DNA from: Rhexocercosporidium sp. MPI-PUGE-AT-0058
Taxonomy: Eukaryota > Ascomycota > Leotiomycetes > Helotiales
Assembly (NCBI GenBank): GCA_020746875.1
Contig: JAGTJL010000002.1
Coordinates: forward strand, 1,488,001 to 1,552,000
Length of the DNA stretch: 64,000 bases
Direction: 5' to 3'
Positions within the stretch are counted from its first letter, which is position 1; every line of letters begins with the position of its first letter. Positions 36,758-48,800 of the stretch are shown in pieces. The notes beneath the pieces were generated by a model. The model had not been told where the DNA came from. It saw only the letters and a list, made by a program, of their open reading frames with translations, and made no database searches. The position numbers and the translations under genes were made by a program.

Positions 36758-38022
36758 GAGGATGCAGACCTATGACAATGGAACGAGTCTGCTGGATTAG
36801 GAATGCCATAGCGGCACATAACTGCTTTTATAGGAGGAATGTAGAGATAGTCGCGATGTTCTGCCTACAGAAAGATAGTCACCATCAGTTCGAAAAAGTT
36901 CTCTAGGCGCTGTGCTGAGCCGTGCACCGTTGCAAAGAGGCCATCGATCAGGCCCGTGGTCTTCCAGATGGCCGGCTGGAAGAGCAAAGGAAGCCGTTTG
37001 TGTGATATAGTGTCGTTGGAACATTTTGGCAGAGCAATTGGGGGGGGTCTAAGGAGGCAGCAATGCACCTCGCCGCAATCAGAGAGTAGATGGAATGTTG
37101 GTGATGAGGTCTGCGGCCAGGACGGCAGCCGAGAGACGAGAGAGCCTTGTGGGAGTTGGCCCTGCGATTGGCCAAGCGAGATGTCAAGGCTGATAGCTGA
37201 GAATCTCTCCTTTCTTCACTCTCTTTTGCACTCTTCTTGCCCGCCCGAGGTCTCTCTCTTCACCCCTCAATCTTTCAGTTGGTCGCCGCTCTTCTGCGCG
37301 TTAAGCCCGTCTATGGCAGACGCTCAATTGCCTCAATTTTCTAGTGCCCACTCTGGAGCAGAACCACTGTCTCCATACTCGGGCTTCCCCGTTAGATGTC
37401 CCTGTTGGCTATGTTGGCTCGGAGCAGGTTTCTCCTTCTGATATCTCAACTACGTTCCGTCACACGCATGATACGCAAAGCGAATCTCGCTGTCTCCAAC
37501 ATTAGAGTGTCTTGATGTGCATTGCCGTGGATTGTCCCGCACCATCCTTCAAGTGACGGCCTCGGGCATGTATCGAGATGCCAACCACAGATGCGGCGTA
37601 GTTGAGCTCCCACGAAAAGACCAGACAGAATTCGCATTCCTCGCACAGTTGCATGACGCATGGGTGCATGTGCAAGAGTCTTGTCCAATGATCAGAAGGA
37701 AGTTGGCAAGGCACAATACCTGTTCGAGCAATTCGTTCCAAAGATACTGTCTGCCTGTATATCGAACCTCTTCAGCTGCCTGAAACTCAAGCACCCATTG
37801 GCCAATTACCTTCCCCTTGCGTTACAAGGGAATATCGAGGGGAGATGATCGTTCCCACAGCTCTACGTTTCAAGTTGTGTGTTATCAACAGGTTTTGCCA
37901 CTTCAGCCCTATTGCAACCCTTGTCCGTTTTGGCGGCCCACCCTCTACTTTACAGGAGAACATTTTACTATGGGTACAGATTTCATTGGACACAAAGTCT
38001 GCACCTATTGAATCGCTGTAGC
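36758..38022. other. Intergenic region with a possible gene relic
   Basis: On the + strand a CT-rich leader (about 37200–37313) runs into an ATG at 37314 followed by a short Ser/Pro-rich frame (MADAQLPQFSSAHSG…) that closes at 37441. Moving one base at about 37392 gives a second open stretch with similar composition, ending near 37480. No domain is recognisable. This could be a decayed gene, or a gene whose exons I cannot resolve. Confidence 0.35.
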
Positions 38023-39606
38023 CTATTGAAGGTCAAGAACGACTCTCCCTTGCATCTTCCCCTCTGACATCTCTTTGAAGATCTCAGTCAGCTTTTCCAT
38101 CGGCTCAATCCTCAATCGAGTCTTGACAATGCCACGCGCAGCCATATCGAGAACTTCGAGAGCCTCGCGCTGGTTTCCCACCGCACTCCCCTTGATGTTA
38201 TGTGACATTGCCACCATGGCAGCTGGAAAGGCTTTGGCAATGGGAACTGAGTCTCCCTCTGGCATACCTACACAGACTAGCGTTCCCCCAAATCTTAGAA
38301 AATCAAGAGACTGGGCGTAGGCTTTATTTGAAGCTGTACAGACAATTACTGCTGATGCTCCGAGCCCTGATGTCATTCAGTAAAATCCTTGGTTCAATGT
38401 CGAGTTCAAACATACCACCAGTCACCTTTTTGACCTCTTCAGCAATAGATTTGTCGTCATGCTTGGTAATGTCGATGAAAACTTCAGCTCCGCAGTCCTT
38501 CACAAGCTCCTCCTTACTTCCATGATCAATTCCGATAATTCTCAAAGCCATCCCGCGAGAGCCGATCTGGCAAGCCAAGTGACCTCTGGTTCAAGCATTA
38601 GCGAGGGGTCTCATCAGTGGAACAAGGGCACCAACAAACCACCACCAGCCCCAGCTAATTTCCTCACATGTCAGTCAACCGGATTCTCCAGTGCAGGAAA
38701 AGGAAATCTACTCACCGATCACGACCCATTGTCCAGATTTCGCATCAGACTTTCTCAAGGCTGAGTACCTAAAATAGAACAAGGTTGTGAGCTTCGCTTT
38801 TTTTATGCGGCCATATCTGCGACCACCTTCCTCACAGCCTCAAAGGTCAACACTTACGTTGTAACACCGGCACATAGCATAGGTGCGGCATCCTCGGAGG
38901 ATAAGGCATCAGGGATAGGTGTGACGTATGAAGCTGGAGCGAGAGCATATTGCTGAAAAGTCCCGGGGTCTGGTGAGTACATCAACACATGCTCCACTTT
39001 TCCGGACTTCAGCGATTACACTTCACTCACAGTAGTAACCTGAAATCTTTTGATTCTACCATAGCAGAAGATGTCAGAAAGGTCACACCGAGATAATACG
39101 GGAACTTACGAAGCAAACACCGTCTTGGCCCTCTAGGCATGCTGGGCACGCACTGCAGGCATAAGCAATCCACTATCACCATTTCAGCTTTGGCTCTCAA
39201 TTGATCACAATCACACCACGCCGTGCTCTTTACCTTGATGCCTACACGGTCTCCAACCTTCACTCGTCCATTCTCCGATCCAGGACCAAGCTTATGGACG
39301 ATCCCAACCCCTTCGTGTCCACCGACCTGTCCTGCCTGCGTTGGATGCGGCAATCCGCGCCAGCTGTTTTCCATCACGCCCATATCCGAGTGGCAAACTC
39401 CCGAGTGTGTCCTGAGTGTCCCAGCAAGTCAGCTGCATTTCAATTGACGAGAAGCGTTGAACTCACAGTCGAACGAGAACATCTCCGGGGCCAGGCTCAG
39501 GGGTTTCAAGTTCCTCGATCTTGGTGGAGATAGTTCCAGGATTGTCGTACACAATAGCCTTGTACTTCTTCGGGATGTCGAAGGTCTTCGGTGCAGCTGC
39601 GGCGGC
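38023..39606 (-). CDS. Zinc-dependent alcohol dehydrogenase (ADH1-like)
   Basis: Nine exons on the minus strand: 39606–39467, 39411–39234, 39172–39110, 39055–39031, 38969–38858, 38768–38716, 38654–38636, 38585–38416 and 38366–38023, in phase, giving 367 residues. A cytosolic NAD(P)-dependent medium-chain dehydrogenase interconverting primary alcohols and aldehydes. Catalytic zinc ligands Cys54 (GVCHSD) and His80-Glu81 (GGHEG) are present, as are structural-zinc Cys112, 115, 118 and 126. The Rossmann motif AGAGGGLGHLA is assembled across the 19-base exon 7. Exons of 25 and 19 bases are unusually small. The gene stands head to head with the FMN oxidase, 832 bases between start codons, so shared control is possible. 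It is the intact relative of the broken copy at 33.7 kb, but clearly diverged from it. Confidence 0.94.
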
Positions 39607-40438
39607 CATTATTGCTTCTGTCAAGATATTTGTCTATATTCTAGATAGGATATGAGATGAGAAAGGATAGCCCAGATTGGGGGAGGGTTTCTTCCATTCA
39701 TATACCTCGACCCCACGTCGAAACCCAGACTTGAGAGCGGGGGATCTCCACCTCTCAGACTTGACACTGATGCCCCGTTGCCTGCGGAATCGATCCGAGG
39801 TCAAGTTCTCTTTCTATCTGAATGTGGCGCAAAGCGATGGTAGCGATGGTGGGGTAGGCAATGCGGGGTAAGCATTGTGACGCGACGATAGTAACCGAGT
39901 GAAGTTACGGACTTTATTTCTTAATTCCTATTTCTAGACACATATGATCCAGCTTGTTAGCAATCAGATTCGTTTTTACCAGGGACGAAGGTATATTCAG
40001 CGGTGGGATTAAAGTTGACATGTGCTTTCCATTATACTTTCTCCGCAAGTAAATTCGGCCTCCTCGGAGCATCCATTACGAAGTTACTGGCTCTTACATG
40101 AGGCCCCTGTATGTCTTGGAAAAATCAAGTATGCTAAATCGCAAGTAGAATTGGATTTAGTTAAAGCTACTCATAAGGAAGTTTCGGGGTATTCGTAAGT
40201 TAATACCGGCTCCGTTTGGGTGCCGGACACCGGCTCGACCGGGTCGGAATGACGTGTCTCGAGATTTTCTAAGAGCTGACTTAGTGAGTTTGAAGTACCA
40301 TTCGATAAATACAAGGTCTTTCTCAACTTATCGCAGACAATCCCTTTTCTTATATTTTGTAGGGGTTCGCTGCATTCTACCTTGGGCCTCATAAATTGCT
40401 AAGGACATTTGATTTTCTCTCTGCTTTATCTTTGAAAG
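39607..40438. other. Bidirectional promoter region
   Basis: 832 bases between the divergent starts of the alcohol dehydrogenase (-) and the FMN oxidase (+). A GC-rich patch with repeated CCGG/CCGAC-like words lies at 40205–40255 inside otherwise AT-rich DNA. No coding frame is supported. Confidence 0.5.
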
Positions 40439-41967
40439 ATGTCTTCCACCATGGACAAACAAAAGCCGCAATCCGTTCATGGCACCGAGCAACACCGCAA
40501 ATACGGCGCTTTTCAGAATGAGTTATACAGAGGTGTTATTATTTCTTCTAATTTAAATTAACTTCTAATTAAAATTTCCACAGCCGGCATGCTACATCAA
40601 CGACTTCCCCTCGTCACCACCGATCCCAACAAGCTCGAGGAGCAAGCAAAGAGCGTTCTTAAGCCCACAGCATACAACTATGTAGCTGGAGGTGCAGGCG
40701 AGAGAGCCACCATGGACGCAAACCGATTGGCATTTCGTCAGTGGAAAATGATTCCGCGCATGCTGAGACCGACAACACAACGAGATCTCGCAGTAAAGCT
40801 TTTTGGGGAGACTTACGGTAAAGGACTCAAGCTCTGATAAGGTATCACTGCTTACAAAGTTCGTTTGTGTCTATAGAGAGTCCTGTTCTCATGGCACCAA
40901 TTGGAGTTCAGTCCATCTTCCATGAAGACAAGGAAACGGGCCTCGCTCAAGTATGTTCCGAGATAGGAGTTCCATATGTCCTCAGCACCGCGTCCAGTTC
41001 TTCCATCGAAGAAGTCGCCAAAGCAAACCGGGACGGACCTCGGTGGTTCCAACTGTACTGGCCACAAGACGAAGAGATCACCGAGTCTCTACTCAAGCGA
41101 GCCAAAGAAAACGGATACAAAGTCCTCGTCGTAACACTGGATACCTGGGCTCTAGCATGGCGACCGGCCGATCTCGACGGTGCATACATTCCTTTCATGA
41201 AGGGCATTGGAAATGCGACCGGTTTCACGGATCCGGTCTTTAGGAGGAAATTCAAGGAGAAGTTCAATGCGACGCCGGAAGAGAAGGTGCTTGAAGCGTC
41301 GAACGAGTGGGTGGGAGATGTCTTTTCTGGTGCGGCGCATTCGTGGGAACAGATTGCGCATCTGAAGAAACATTGGGATGGGCCGATTGTTTTAAAGGGC
41401 ATCCAGGTGAGTCTTTGGCGTGCGGCGAGTTGAATTTGATGGTCTGACAGGGGGCAGCATCCTGAAGATGCGAAGTTGGCCGTCGAGCACGGTGTTGACG
41501 GGATTGTCGTCAGCAATCACGGAGGTAAGTCCTATTTTTACTGAACTCGGGACGTTTTTCTGATGTATCAAGGGCGACAACTTGACGGCGCCGTTGCGTC
41601 TTTAGAAATGTTGCCAGAGATCGCAGAAGCGGTAGGAGACAAACTCACCATTATATTCGACAGCGGCATCCGAGGAGGTGTTGACATAATTAAAGCTCTT
41701 GCTTTGGGAGCAAAGGCTGTGTTCGTCGGAAGACCTGCTATTTACGGATTGGCAATTGCTGGAAAGGTGACTTCCCCTGGTCCCGACTCAATGCTTAAAT
41801 GCTAACATTGAATTTCACACGAGGCTGGAGCGAAGCAGGTCTTGCAAGGGATCTTAGCTGATCTTGATCAATCTATGGGACTCTCCGGAATCGTAAATAT
41901 CGAAGGTTGTAATCGCTCGATGATTAGGAGGGTTGAATATGGTGGAGATGTAAAGTCTTCGAATTAG
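40439..41967 (+). CDS. FMN-dependent 2-hydroxy-acid oxidase (lactate 2-monooxygenase-like)
   Basis: Six exons (40439–40532, 40584–40817, 40877–41406, 41458–41524, 41573–41766, 41824–41967) encode 420 residues. The product belongs to the FMN alpha-hydroxy-acid dehydrogenase family, which oxidises L-2-hydroxy acids such as lactate. The TIM-barrel landmarks are all present: an N-terminal YNYVAGGAGE, SPVLMAPIGVQ, the active-site SNHGGRQLDG with catalytic His307, then DSGIRGG and VGRP, which hold the FMN phosphate. The insertion before the active site (residues ~215–265, GDVFSGAAHSWEQI) fits the lactate 2-monooxygenase branch more than cytochrome b2 or glycolate oxidase. There is no cytochrome domain and no targeting peptide; a cytosolic place is likely. 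Substrate choice is inferred. Confidence 0.93.
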
Positions 41968-42566
41968 TGCTGGATGATGTGAGGATTGTTGTGATAGCGA
42001 TGCGAAGATAGATCGCACTTTCAAAATAGCAATATAATACTTTCGCATATGACTGTGCTAATATGAGTGAACCCGTCTTCCTGAAATTAATACGTAATGA
42101 GACATACTGAAGTAGTCTGCAATCACAAGTATCTTGGCAAGACATGTTTTGAGATACTTCAAAGATATGATTACAACACGCTCGACAGAATGAGGAAGCT
42201 ATTATAGTACGGACGAGGGATGTGTTGCAGTGTTGACCTCTGTACCTAAGGATGTCCGATGTGCCGCTGGAGAGCAGTCCGCTAGCACCGAAACGACAGC
42301 CACAACGGCAGAAGGCCAAGGTCGGGAGGAGGCATCACCAAACAACTTTATTGGATAAACAGAGGTGCAGACCCGTTATTGCTTAAAGAGACCTTCACGC
42401 CCGGCGATAAAGATATTGATAACGAATCGTGGGGTACAATCGATCGAGACCCCTCGTTTACTACCTACCTACCTCCTCTGGCTACTCGTAGATTCTCACT
42501 ACTTCATCTTGTGAATTTTTGACTACACTGAGCTGAAGCTGTTGTTTGAACTGCACTAATTTCACA
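41968..42566. other. Intergenic region
   Basis: About 600 bases. The last 120 bases (from 42450) contain CTAC repeats and a CT-rich leader before the methyltransferase start. No gene seen. Confidence 0.5.
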
Positions 42567-44101
42567 ATGGCTGATCAGATAAATAATTCTACAGCCCTCA
42601 AAGAGCCTGTGACTGATGGGCTGGTGGGGTCAAGCAGTGGGGGCTTATCGACAGCTTCAGGAGGAAGCAACCAGAGCGAAACGATGGAGGAGAGTGCGCT
42701 TCAGCATTTGAACGTAAGTTTGGCCTAAATGAAATAGATCTCCTGTTCTTTCTCCGTCGATGTTAACAAACTAGATCGATTACGAAAATGATTCTGCTGT
42801 CGGTGGCATGACCCCGCAGACTTCAACCATGTCTGTGGATTCGAGTATCTATCAGTTCGTTGAGGAAAATGGGAGAACATATCATAGGTATAAAGAAGGC
42901 AGTACGTTTCGAACTACTACTCCACATATTGAGTCTAGACTGATCCTTTAATAGCCTATTTCCTTCCAAATGATGAGGTCAGTCTCCAACTTCTCCAGCT
43001 TCATAGGAATCTCTCCTGACATACCATCAGGCGGAAATGGAAAGACTTGGTAAGTGTTTCTAATTCTAGCTAAGTAATTTGTAGAGTAGCAATACTAACT
43101 GTGCCGAAAGATCTTCAACATCAGCTAGTAAGTGGCCTTATCACTCCATCAGACTTCATCACGGTTGATGATTCGCCTATCATCTAGTGGATGCTCACTT
43201 TGCACGACGAAATGCATCTGTCACCCGTCAACAACCCCCGACATGTTTTAGACATTGGAACTGGGACAGGAATCTGGGCCATAGAATTTGGTATGCCTCG
43301 AATCTCCGGCTGAGTTTGAAGTGCTAACTATTGACCCTTTTCAGCAAACAGATTTCCCTCAACGAATGTGGTTGGGACCGACCTCTCCCCCATCCAACCC
43401 GAATTGTACGTCTCATCCACCCACCTCATCCACAAGACACCGGAATACTGACACATATAACGTAGCATCCCATCAAACTGTCATTTCGAAGTAGACGACA
43501 TCGAAGACGAGTGGAACTTCTCCCAGAAATTCGACTTAATCCATGGCCGAGCCATGGTAACCTGCTTCAAGAACCCATCCACCGTCTTCAAATCCGCATT
43601 CGACTCCCTAGAACCCGGGGGGTATTTCGAACTTCAAGATATGGCTATCCCCATGCGCGCCATCGACGACACGCTGGAGGGAACAGCGATGGAGTTGTGG
43701 GCTGATACGACGATGAGCGCTGCTGAGAAACTAGGTAGGTCGTGGAAGAACGTGGAGAAGTACTCGAGGTTGATGGAAGAGGCGGGGTTTGTGGATGTTA
43801 CGGAGAGGCATTTCCAGTGGCCTATGAACCCGTGGGCGAAAGGGAGGCATATGAAGATCTTGGCGACGTATTGGATGGAGGATATGTTGAGGGCTTTGGA
43901 GGGGTTGAGTATGGCTGTTTTGACGAGGGCGGGGGGTATGACGAAAGAGGAAGTTGAGACGTTGACGGCGAAGGTCAGGAAGGATATTGTGAATAGGGAC
44001 ATTCATGCTTATCAGCCAGTGTAAGTCCTTTACTCCCTCTGATTTTGGTAATACGTTCTAATTTGGGTAGTCTCGTTGTTTATGGAAGGAAACCAGAATA
44101 G
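42567..44101 (+). CDS. LaeA-like S-adenosylmethionine methyltransferase
   Basis: Nine exons: 42567–42713, 42775–42901, 42955–42977, 43031–43049, 43111–43127, 43188–43290, 43345–43405, 43466–44020 and 44071–44101, in phase, giving 360 residues. This is the large fungal class I methyltransferase family that includes the regulator LaeA. The SAM-binding motif I is LDIGTGTGIWAIEF, followed by the acidic GTDLSPIQP (motif II) and VDDIEDEW; FDLIHGRAM and LEPGGYFELQD are the usual later motifs. The N-terminus (1–60) is Ser/Gly-rich and disordered. Exons 3, 4 and 5 are only 23, 19 and 17 bases. Members methylate small molecules or unknown targets; most paralogues are not the true LaeA, and no secondary-metabolite core gene is nearby, so function stays open. 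Confidence 0.92.
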
Positions 44102-44554
44102 GCGAGGTTAATACTTCTAGATTGCAGCATTTCCCTATGGAAATTCCACATATTCTCATTGACTGTTTAGAACTAGCCTGGGTTTTTGCTCTATTTGACC
44201 CGGCTTATCGTTTTTTGTTCCGTGAGACTGTGACTCCAAGGACATGTTCACGATCGAATCATATTCACTGCCTACCTTAGCATGGTAAATGCAAAGCGAT
44301 GTCTATTATCAAATAGACAGCCAAACGAGCAAATATATAATAACAAAAGTCATTCAACACCATCTCCATACTGCAGTAACGTCTAAAATTCAGAAGATTG
44401 CAAAGTTAATAACCCAGATCACGTGAATTGCATATCGGTGCGCTTCCTGAGGCAAAAATATTTCGAGATTCGCCCAGCAGATCACTTCCATTTCCTCCTT
44501 CATGCACAACTCCGCACAACTAAGACTCAAAGCAGTCCTGCCTCCGATGGATCG
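44102..44554. other. Intergenic region
   Basis: Leader of the DPH4 gene. The DPH4 frame stays open upstream to an ATG at 44423, but the extra 44 residues do not look like the conserved start. Confidence 0.45.
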
Positions 44555-45067
44555 ATGACCTACATGCCAACATACTACGAGATTCTTGGCCTCCCCTCAG
44601 CTCTTCACAATGAGCCAAATCTGCCGGCGCAAACCCTACGAACCGCCTACCGACGAGCACTCCTGCAGAACCACCCCGACAAATCCTCTGCGAACAATGC
44701 CCTGAACTCGAAAACAACCATATATTCAATTGATCAGATCTCCGAAGCTTTCAATACTCTGTCGCATCCCCAATCTCGAACGAAGTACGACCAGGAGCTG
44801 AAGCTTCAAAATGCCACGACAGAGCAAGGAGGGGTAATGGGCAAGCAAGTGTTTCGCACTGGTATTGAGACGGTGGATTTGGACGATTTGGAGGTTGATG
44901 AGGCACAAAGTATATGGTACAGGAGCTGTAGATGTGGTGATGAGAGAGGTTTCTTGATCAAGGAGGCAGATCTGGAAGAGGCTGCTGAGGATGGAGAGAT
45001 CAGTGTTGGGTGCAAGGGTTGTAGTCTTTGGCTGAAAGTGCTCTTTGGTGTCATGGAGGAAGCCTAG
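44555..45067 (+). CDS. dph4: Diphthamide biosynthesis protein 4 (J-protein with CSL zinc finger)
   Basis: A single exon of 170 codons. Dph4 (Jjj3 in yeast) supports the Dph1–Dph2/Dph3 step that starts diphthamide formation on elongation factor 2 in the cytosol. A J domain covers residues 6–82, with HPD at 40–42 and YYEILGL at its start. It is followed by a CSL-type (DPH) zinc finger with Cys125, Cys127, Cys153 and Cys156. This order, J domain then CSL finger, is diagnostic of Dph4. Start chosen from the J-domain alignment; an upstream in-frame ATG at 44423 would give 214 residues. Confidence 0.92.
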   Translation: MTYMPTYYEILGLPSALHNEPNLPAQTLRTAYRRALLQNHPDKSSANNALNSKTTIYSIDQISEAFNTLSHPQSRTKYDQELKLQNATTEQGGVMGKQVFRTGIETVDLDDLEVDEAQSIWYRSCRCGDERGFLIKEADLEEAAEDGEISVGCKGCSLWLKVLFGVMEEA

Positions 45068-45836
45068 GGATACCTGCGTACTGTTACACAGCAGCAACGG
45101 ATACATACATTCGAAGAAGCCGAGACTCGAACCCCATATTGGAAGTACCTGCCTCTCCAGGACGACATCTATCTTGCTCAGCTTCCTTACGAGGTTGGCT
45201 TGCGAGGATAGGTTGCCTGCTAGGTTGCGTCTAAAAGTCGTCACTGGCGCATTAAATGACTGGAACAGTACGGCGCGCCCGTCCTAGAGATAGATGGACA
45301 TCTATCTAGCCGCCCTGCCGTGCTGTTGATTCAAACCCTTAGAACCAGAACAGAAAAGAAAAAGTCTCTCAATGATGTGCCGTCTTCCTATGGCTTCCTT
45401 TCAGAGCCCTGGGGCATCTAGGTCACCTCAAACTTGCGGTATAGTTCCTCTTGCAACGTCCAATACATATAAATCAGAGAACGCCAGACACATCGTGTGA
45501 ACAATCGAGCGTGTTGGAAGAACTTATGTTGCTGGAGAGTCTAGGAGGCCTGGATCGATAAGAAAAATATATATGTGGAAATGCAAGTCAGCACACCGCC
45601 TTTTGCAGACTATGCTTCTACCGGGCGAGACCAAGCCTCTTTTGGCAGGCGCACAACCCCTTCTGCCGCCACTACCGCTGATTTGAGTTGACTCGAGTCG
45701 TTGTGTGCTTGCTGTATGAAGGTGCATCGAATAGTCGCCCGCCCGCTCTCTGTTGTGCCCTGCCCTGCATAGAACCCCACCTTCCTTTCCTTGCCCCTCC
45801 CTTCGCTCTTGCTCTTTGCGTGTCTCCCCTCCTTCC
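45068..45836. other. Intergenic region
   Basis: Leader of the aminopeptidase gene. About 45740–45836 is strongly CT-rich on the + strand, typical of a fungal transcription start region. No separate gene seen. Confidence 0.5.
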
Positions 45837-48800
45837 ATGTTGTCAATGCGTGTTCTCACTTCTGTGGTCGAAATCTCGAGACTGTCGACCTTGTCCACCC
45901 GCCCAGTCGTCTCAACTCTTCTGACAACAACACAAAGAAGACCTTTCAGCAGCAATCTTTCCCGTTCTTCCGTCACCTCCCTTCCCAGTTCAATGTAAGC
46001 TACTTCATTATAACCCCAGTCCGTTTAGTGAATTGCTCTTCATCTTTGCAAGCCAGCCTGCCACTCCTTCTTTAAGCTCTACATATTCTCATACTAACAG
46101 TCCATTACAGATTTCAACCTACTTATAGACGACCCCAAACTTCTCCATACCGCAAACGCAACCCTTCCACTTCTGTAGCAATTCGCAACTGCTCCTACCG
46201 AAACCACAAGATGTGCAGATCACTAGGAGAGGGGGATGTGGAGTCCAGCGGCATGGATGTGACCAAGGGCAGACAGATTCTCCCTGCGGATGTTATTCCC
46301 AAGCACTACAATATCACTTTGGAGCCCAACTTTGAGACTTTCAAGTTCAAGGGGACAGTGGTTATTGACCTGGATGTGGTGAAGGACACCAGTTCCATCT
46401 CTTTGAATACCCTGGAACTCGATATCCACAGCACCAAGGTCTTCTCCGGCTCAGACACACTTATCAGGTCAGTGGATGGCTTCAGTGGCCCTTTCAAAAG
46501 TGCGGTTCGGTACTGACAGTGCGTACCAGCTCTTCCCCAGCTCTCACCTACGATGCAGATGCTCAGACGACCAAAGTTGCGTTCGAGAAGACTCTCACGA
46601 AGGGATCCAAGGCAAAGCTAGAGATGATCTTCACGGGCGAACTCAATGACAAGATGGCTGGTTTCTATCGATCCACATACAAGAACGCAGACGGCAGCGA
46701 ATCTATAATGGCGACCAGTCAAATGGAGGCTACAGATGCCCGAAGAGCTTTCCCATGTTTCGATGAGCCAGCATTGAAGGCCGAGTTCACCGTCACATTG
46801 ATCGCAGACAAGAAATTCACTTGCTTGAGCAACATGGATGTGGCATCTGAGAAAGAAGTCAAATCGGAATTTGGTGGAGATGTCAGGAAGGCAGTGAGCT
46901 TCAACAAGTCTCCACTCATGTCCACATACTTGATTTGCTTCATCATTGGCGAGCTTAACTACATCGAGTCAACCAAGTTCAGAGTCCCAGTCAGAGTCTA
47001 TGCTCCACCTACGTCCGATATAGAACATGGCCGCTTCTCGTTGGAACTTGCTGCACGTACACTTGAATTTTACGAGAAGACCTTCGATAGTGCATTCCCT
47101 CTACCAAAGATGGTAAGTCCAAGCCTGAGTGCTTTGAGAGTTTTCATACTGAATTTGCTCTAGGACATGGTTGCCATTCCTGATTTCGCTGCTGGGTAAG
47201 TCCCAAATTACGTCCAGGACATCACTTTTCTGACTGAGATTTCTAGTGCTATGGAGAACTGGGGTCTGATCACCTACCGTGTCGTTGATCTTATGTTGGA
47301 CGAGAAGACTAGCAGCGCCTCTACCAAGGAGCGTGTAGCAGAAGTCGTGCAGCACGAACTCGCCCACCAGTGGTTCGGAAACCTTGTGACTATGGACTTC
47401 TGGGATGGTTTGTGGCTTAACGAGGGATTTGCGACATGGATGTCCTGGTATGTAGCTCTGGAATACCGCCCTGAGATACTCCATGGTGTGGGGTTTGGGA
47501 TTGGATCATCTATTCTGATCCCAAGACATTGAAAATTTTACATACTAACCAGTTGCTTAGGTACTCTTGCAATGTCTTCTTTCCCGAGTGGAAAGTGTGG
47601 CAGAGCTATGTTACGGACAGTCTTCAGAGTGCTCTCAACCTGGATTCGTTACGTAGCAGTCACCCAATTGAAGTGCCAGTCAAGAGAGCAGACGAGGTCA
47701 ACCAAATTTTTGATGCTATCTCCTACATGAAGGGATCCAGCGTCATTCGAATGGTCTCGAAGTATTTAGGCGAGGATGTTTTCATGCAAGGTATCCGAGA
47801 GTATCTTAAGAAGCATGCTTATGGAAACACACAAACTCAGGACTTGTGGTCAGCTTTGAGCAAGGCCAGTGGAAAGGACGTCGAGAATGTCATGGATATT
47901 TGGACTAAGAAAATCGGTTACCCTGTGGTATCGGTCACGGAGAATGAGTCAGGAAACTCAATCCACGTGAAGCAAAATCGATTCCTCCGAACAGGAGACG
48001 TTCAGCCAGAAGAGGACACCATTCTATATCCTGTTTTCCTCGGTCTCCGCACCAAGGATGGCGTAGACGAGTCACTTGTCTTGTCGACACGAGAAGAGGA
48101 CTTCAAGGTCAAGGACACAGACTTCTTCAAGCTCAACGCAGATCATTCCTCTCTTTATCGTACTTCTTATAGCCCAGCTCGTCTTGAGAAGCTTGGCTTG
48201 GCCGCTAAAGATGGCTTGTTGACTGTCGAAGATCGTGCCGGCATGATCTCGGATGCAGGTGCACTCGCAGCATCCGGCTATGGCAAGACTTCCGGTGTTC
48301 TAAACTTGCTCAAGGGTTTCAGCGGGGAGAAAGAGTTCATCGTTTGGAGCGAGATTATCTCCAGGCTTGGTGCTGTTCGAGGAACCTGGACGTTCGAGGA
48401 TCAGAAAATCCAAGACGGTCTTGAGACCTTCCAGCGAGACCTCGTTAGTGATCTGGCCCACAAAGCTGGTTGGGAGTTCAAGGACAGTGATGATCATCTC
48501 GAGCAGCAGTTCAAAGGCCTCCTCTTTGGAGGCGCTGGAATGTCCGGAGACAAGGTTATCATCAAAGCTGCCCAGGACATGTTCGCCAAGTTTGCTGCCG
48601 GCGATGCATCCGCCATTCATCCCAACATTAGAGGTAGTGTTTACGGCATTAACTTGAAGTACGGTGGAGTCAAAGAGGTAAAACTCTCCAGCGTTCTTGC
48701 TGCAATTATTTACTAACAGCTTCTAGTACGATGCCATTCTCAACGCATATCGCACAGGGAAAACGGCTGATGAGCGAAACACTGCCCTTCGCTCGCTAGG

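Noticed and set aside
42546..42566. Extension of the methyltransferase start upstream
   Set aside because: The open frame continues upstream only through a TTG codon; the first ATG at 42567 is the natural start.
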